A model generated the notes under the pieces. The model was not told the DNA's origin, made no database searches, and worked only from the letters and a program-made list of their open reading frames with translations. This document shows, piece by piece, positions 47,466-48,655 of a stretch of 48,655 nucleotides of DNA. The DNA comes from a gamma proteobacterium HIMB30. Lineage in GTDB: Bacteria > Pseudomonadota > Gammaproteobacteria > Pseudomonadales > Litorivicinaceae. Every line of letters begins with the position of its first letter. The stretch's first letter is position 1. Where the stretch lies: positions 1 to 48,655 of the forward strand of contig AGIG01000010.1 of NCBI GenBank assembly GCA_000227525.2, in the 5' to 3' direction. The translations under genes and the position numbers were made by a program.

Positions 47466-48305
47466 CTACTGTAACGGATCTGAACGCAGAATGTCTTTTG
47501 CTATCTGCGGGATTCTAACGGTTTTCGGAAGACCGAAATGATCATCATACGTCGGACCTAAAAAATACAATCCGTGCGGTGGCGCAGTCACTCCACCCCT
47601 CGTTCGGTCTTTTGACTCGAGAACCTGTCTCGCCCAGATGACCGGTTCTTCTTGTGAGCCGATAGCTGTTAAAACGCCAACGATATTTCGGACCATGTTT
47701 TGTAAAAACCCATTTGCTTCGACACGCACAGCAATCACACCGTCATGACAATACACACTCAAATGACTGAGCGTTCGCACAGATGTTTTCGCCTGACACT
47801 GCGCTGAACGATAGGCATTAAAATCATGTGTCCCAAGTAAGGAACTCCCCGCTTCACCCATCAGTTCTGGATCAAGACGTTTATGCGTAAACGTCATTGA
47901 ATTTCTGAGTAGCGCACTGCGATACGGTGATTGCCTAATGAGATACACGTATTGCCGCGATCGTGCACTAAAGCGCGCATGAAATTCAGGATCGACTTGT
48001 TGCGCCCAAGATAGGGAAATATCGTTCGGTAGTTGTGTGTTGACTCCCATGACCCAGTTGTAGGGATCGCGGTGAGCACTCGTATCAAAGTGACAGATCT
48101 GCGAACTTGCGTGCACGCCAGAGTCGGTACGGCCTGAGCACACTACATTAATCGGCTCGTCAGCGACTTTGGATAGGGCTTTTTCGACCTCTGTTTGCAC
48201 AACTTGCGAGTCATGCTTTTGCGCCTGCCAGCCGCGATACCCTGAGCCATCATATTCCACAGATATCGCGATGCGGCAGCGTGTCGAATCAGTCTCGGTG
48301 GACAT
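47466..48305 (-). CDS. truA: tRNA pseudouridine(38-40) synthase
   Basis: This 279-residue enzyme isomerises uridines at positions 38-40 of tRNA. The catalytic aspartate is D61 in SGRTDSGVHA, and the N-terminal EYDGSGYRGWQ segment is typical. ATG at 48305 is preferred over the TTG one codon upstream. It overlaps the end of fimV by 17 bases. fimV-truA-trpF is the pseudomonad order. Confidence 0.96.
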   Translation of the reverse strand: MSTETDSTRCRIAISVEYDGSGYRGWQAQKHDSQVVQTEVEKALSKVADEPINVVCSGRTDSGVHASSQICHFDTSAHRDPYNWVMGVNTQLPNDISLSWAQQVDPEFHARFSARSRQYVYLIRQSPYRSALLRNSMTFTHKRLDPELMGEAGSSLLGTHDFNAYRSAQCQAKTSVRTLSHLSVYCHDGVIAVRVEANGFLQNMVRNIVGVLTAIGSQEEPVIWARQVLESKDRTRGGVTAPPHGLYFLGPTYDDHFGLPKTVRIPQIAKDILRSDPLQ

Positions 48306-48655
48306 CAATTAGTGCACGAGCAGCTTCGGCGCTCTCTTTATGGGGAGAAACTGAAACACGATCCAAAATCTCAAGGGCTGTCTGCACCATATTCATTTCG
48401 ATATATTTTTGTGCAAGCTCTAGCTGGTGTGAAGCAATCTCAGCCTCATCATCCGGATCTTCGCCCCATTCAGGGTTCTCATTCAAAGCGTCAGCTGAAA
48501 ATGCTGCGATCAACTCGTCTCCGTCTGAGCCATACAAACTCTCCGCCTCGGATTGACGAGAGGGATCCTCAAGTTTCTCTTTCAAAGTGGCAATAGCAAT
48601 TTCAGTCGGTGAACCTGTTGAATCATCGAGAGACTCTGTTTCTTCAGTCCGGGCG
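48289..48655 (-). CDS. fimV: FimV-family protein, C-terminal end (partial)
   Basis: The frame is open from the right edge of the window to the stop at 48289, about 121 residues, so the 5' part of the gene lies outside. The sequence is acidic and low-complexity at first, then ends in a short helical repeat (LELAQKYIEMNMVQTALEIL), the C-terminal tetratricopeptide-like motif of FimV, a peptidoglycan-binding polar hub protein for type IV pili. The identification relies on this motif and on the position before truA. The remainder cannot be assessed from this window. Confidence 0.75.
   Translation of the reverse strand, partial: ARTEETESLDDSTGSPTEIAIATLKEKLEDPSRQSEAESLYGSDGDELIAAFSADALNENPEWGEDPDDEAEIASHQLELAQKYIEMNMVQTALEILDRVSVSPHKESAEAARALIDVHRD

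Overview
The window looks like chromosomal DNA from a gammaproteobacterium, probably marine. The best evidence is the reverse-strand block fimV - truA - trpF - trpB - trpA - accD - folC - SPOR gene - cvpA - purF - metZ (about 38.9-48.7 kb), a gene order familiar from pseudomonads and relatives. The tesA/ybbA/ybbP head-to-head arrangement and guaB-guaA support the same placement. Base composition is moderate by eye, apart from one clearly AT-rich patch at about 21.05-22.26 kb. I cannot name the species. The genome is very compact: gene pairs repeatedly share ATGA or TTGA, convergent genes abut or overlap at their 3' ends, and TTG or GTG starts with good Shine-Dalgarno sequences are common. No rRNA, tRNA, CRISPR array, insertion sequence or prophage was seen.

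Left part (0-11 kb, mostly reverse strand): a SCO copper chaperone; a YbbA/YbbP-type ABC exporter next to the divergent esterase gene tesA; then purL - rsmJ - dgt, read leftwards, covering purine synthesis, 16S rRNA methylation and dNTP hydrolysis; and tadA (tRNA A34 deaminase). The accessory segment at 11-21 kb holds a class V aminotransferase, an SMR exporter with an RpiR regulator, and a forward operon of TAXI-TRAP binding protein, fused TRAP permease, class III aminotransferase and a short BKACE-type beta-keto-acid cleavage enzyme. It closes with an EamA transporter and a GST-like protein on the reverse strand. I read the forward operon as an uptake-transamination-cleavage pathway for an unidentified, probably beta-amino, acid under RpiR control.

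Middle part (21-34 kb): an AT-rich EamA transporter gene that looks acquired, guaBA, xseA and an M23 peptidase. Next comes a striking reverse-strand operon of three different cryptochrome/photolyase-family genes plus a tiny DUF2256 zinc-ribbon gene and a DUF3429 membrane protein, with every junction overlapping. A secreted glutathione-peroxidase-like gene is divergent from it, and folE-folX (tetrahydromonapterin-type pterin synthesis) follows.

Right part (34-48.7 kb): a forward envelope-glycan operon (flippase-like membrane protein, GT2, ArnT-like GT39), msrB, htpX and the conserved fimV-to-metZ block. The last gene, fimV, runs off the right edge.

The two places most worth experimental attention are the photolyase operon, including one paralog that appears to lack canonical CPD-photolyase residues, and the TAXI/aminotransferase/BKACE pathway.
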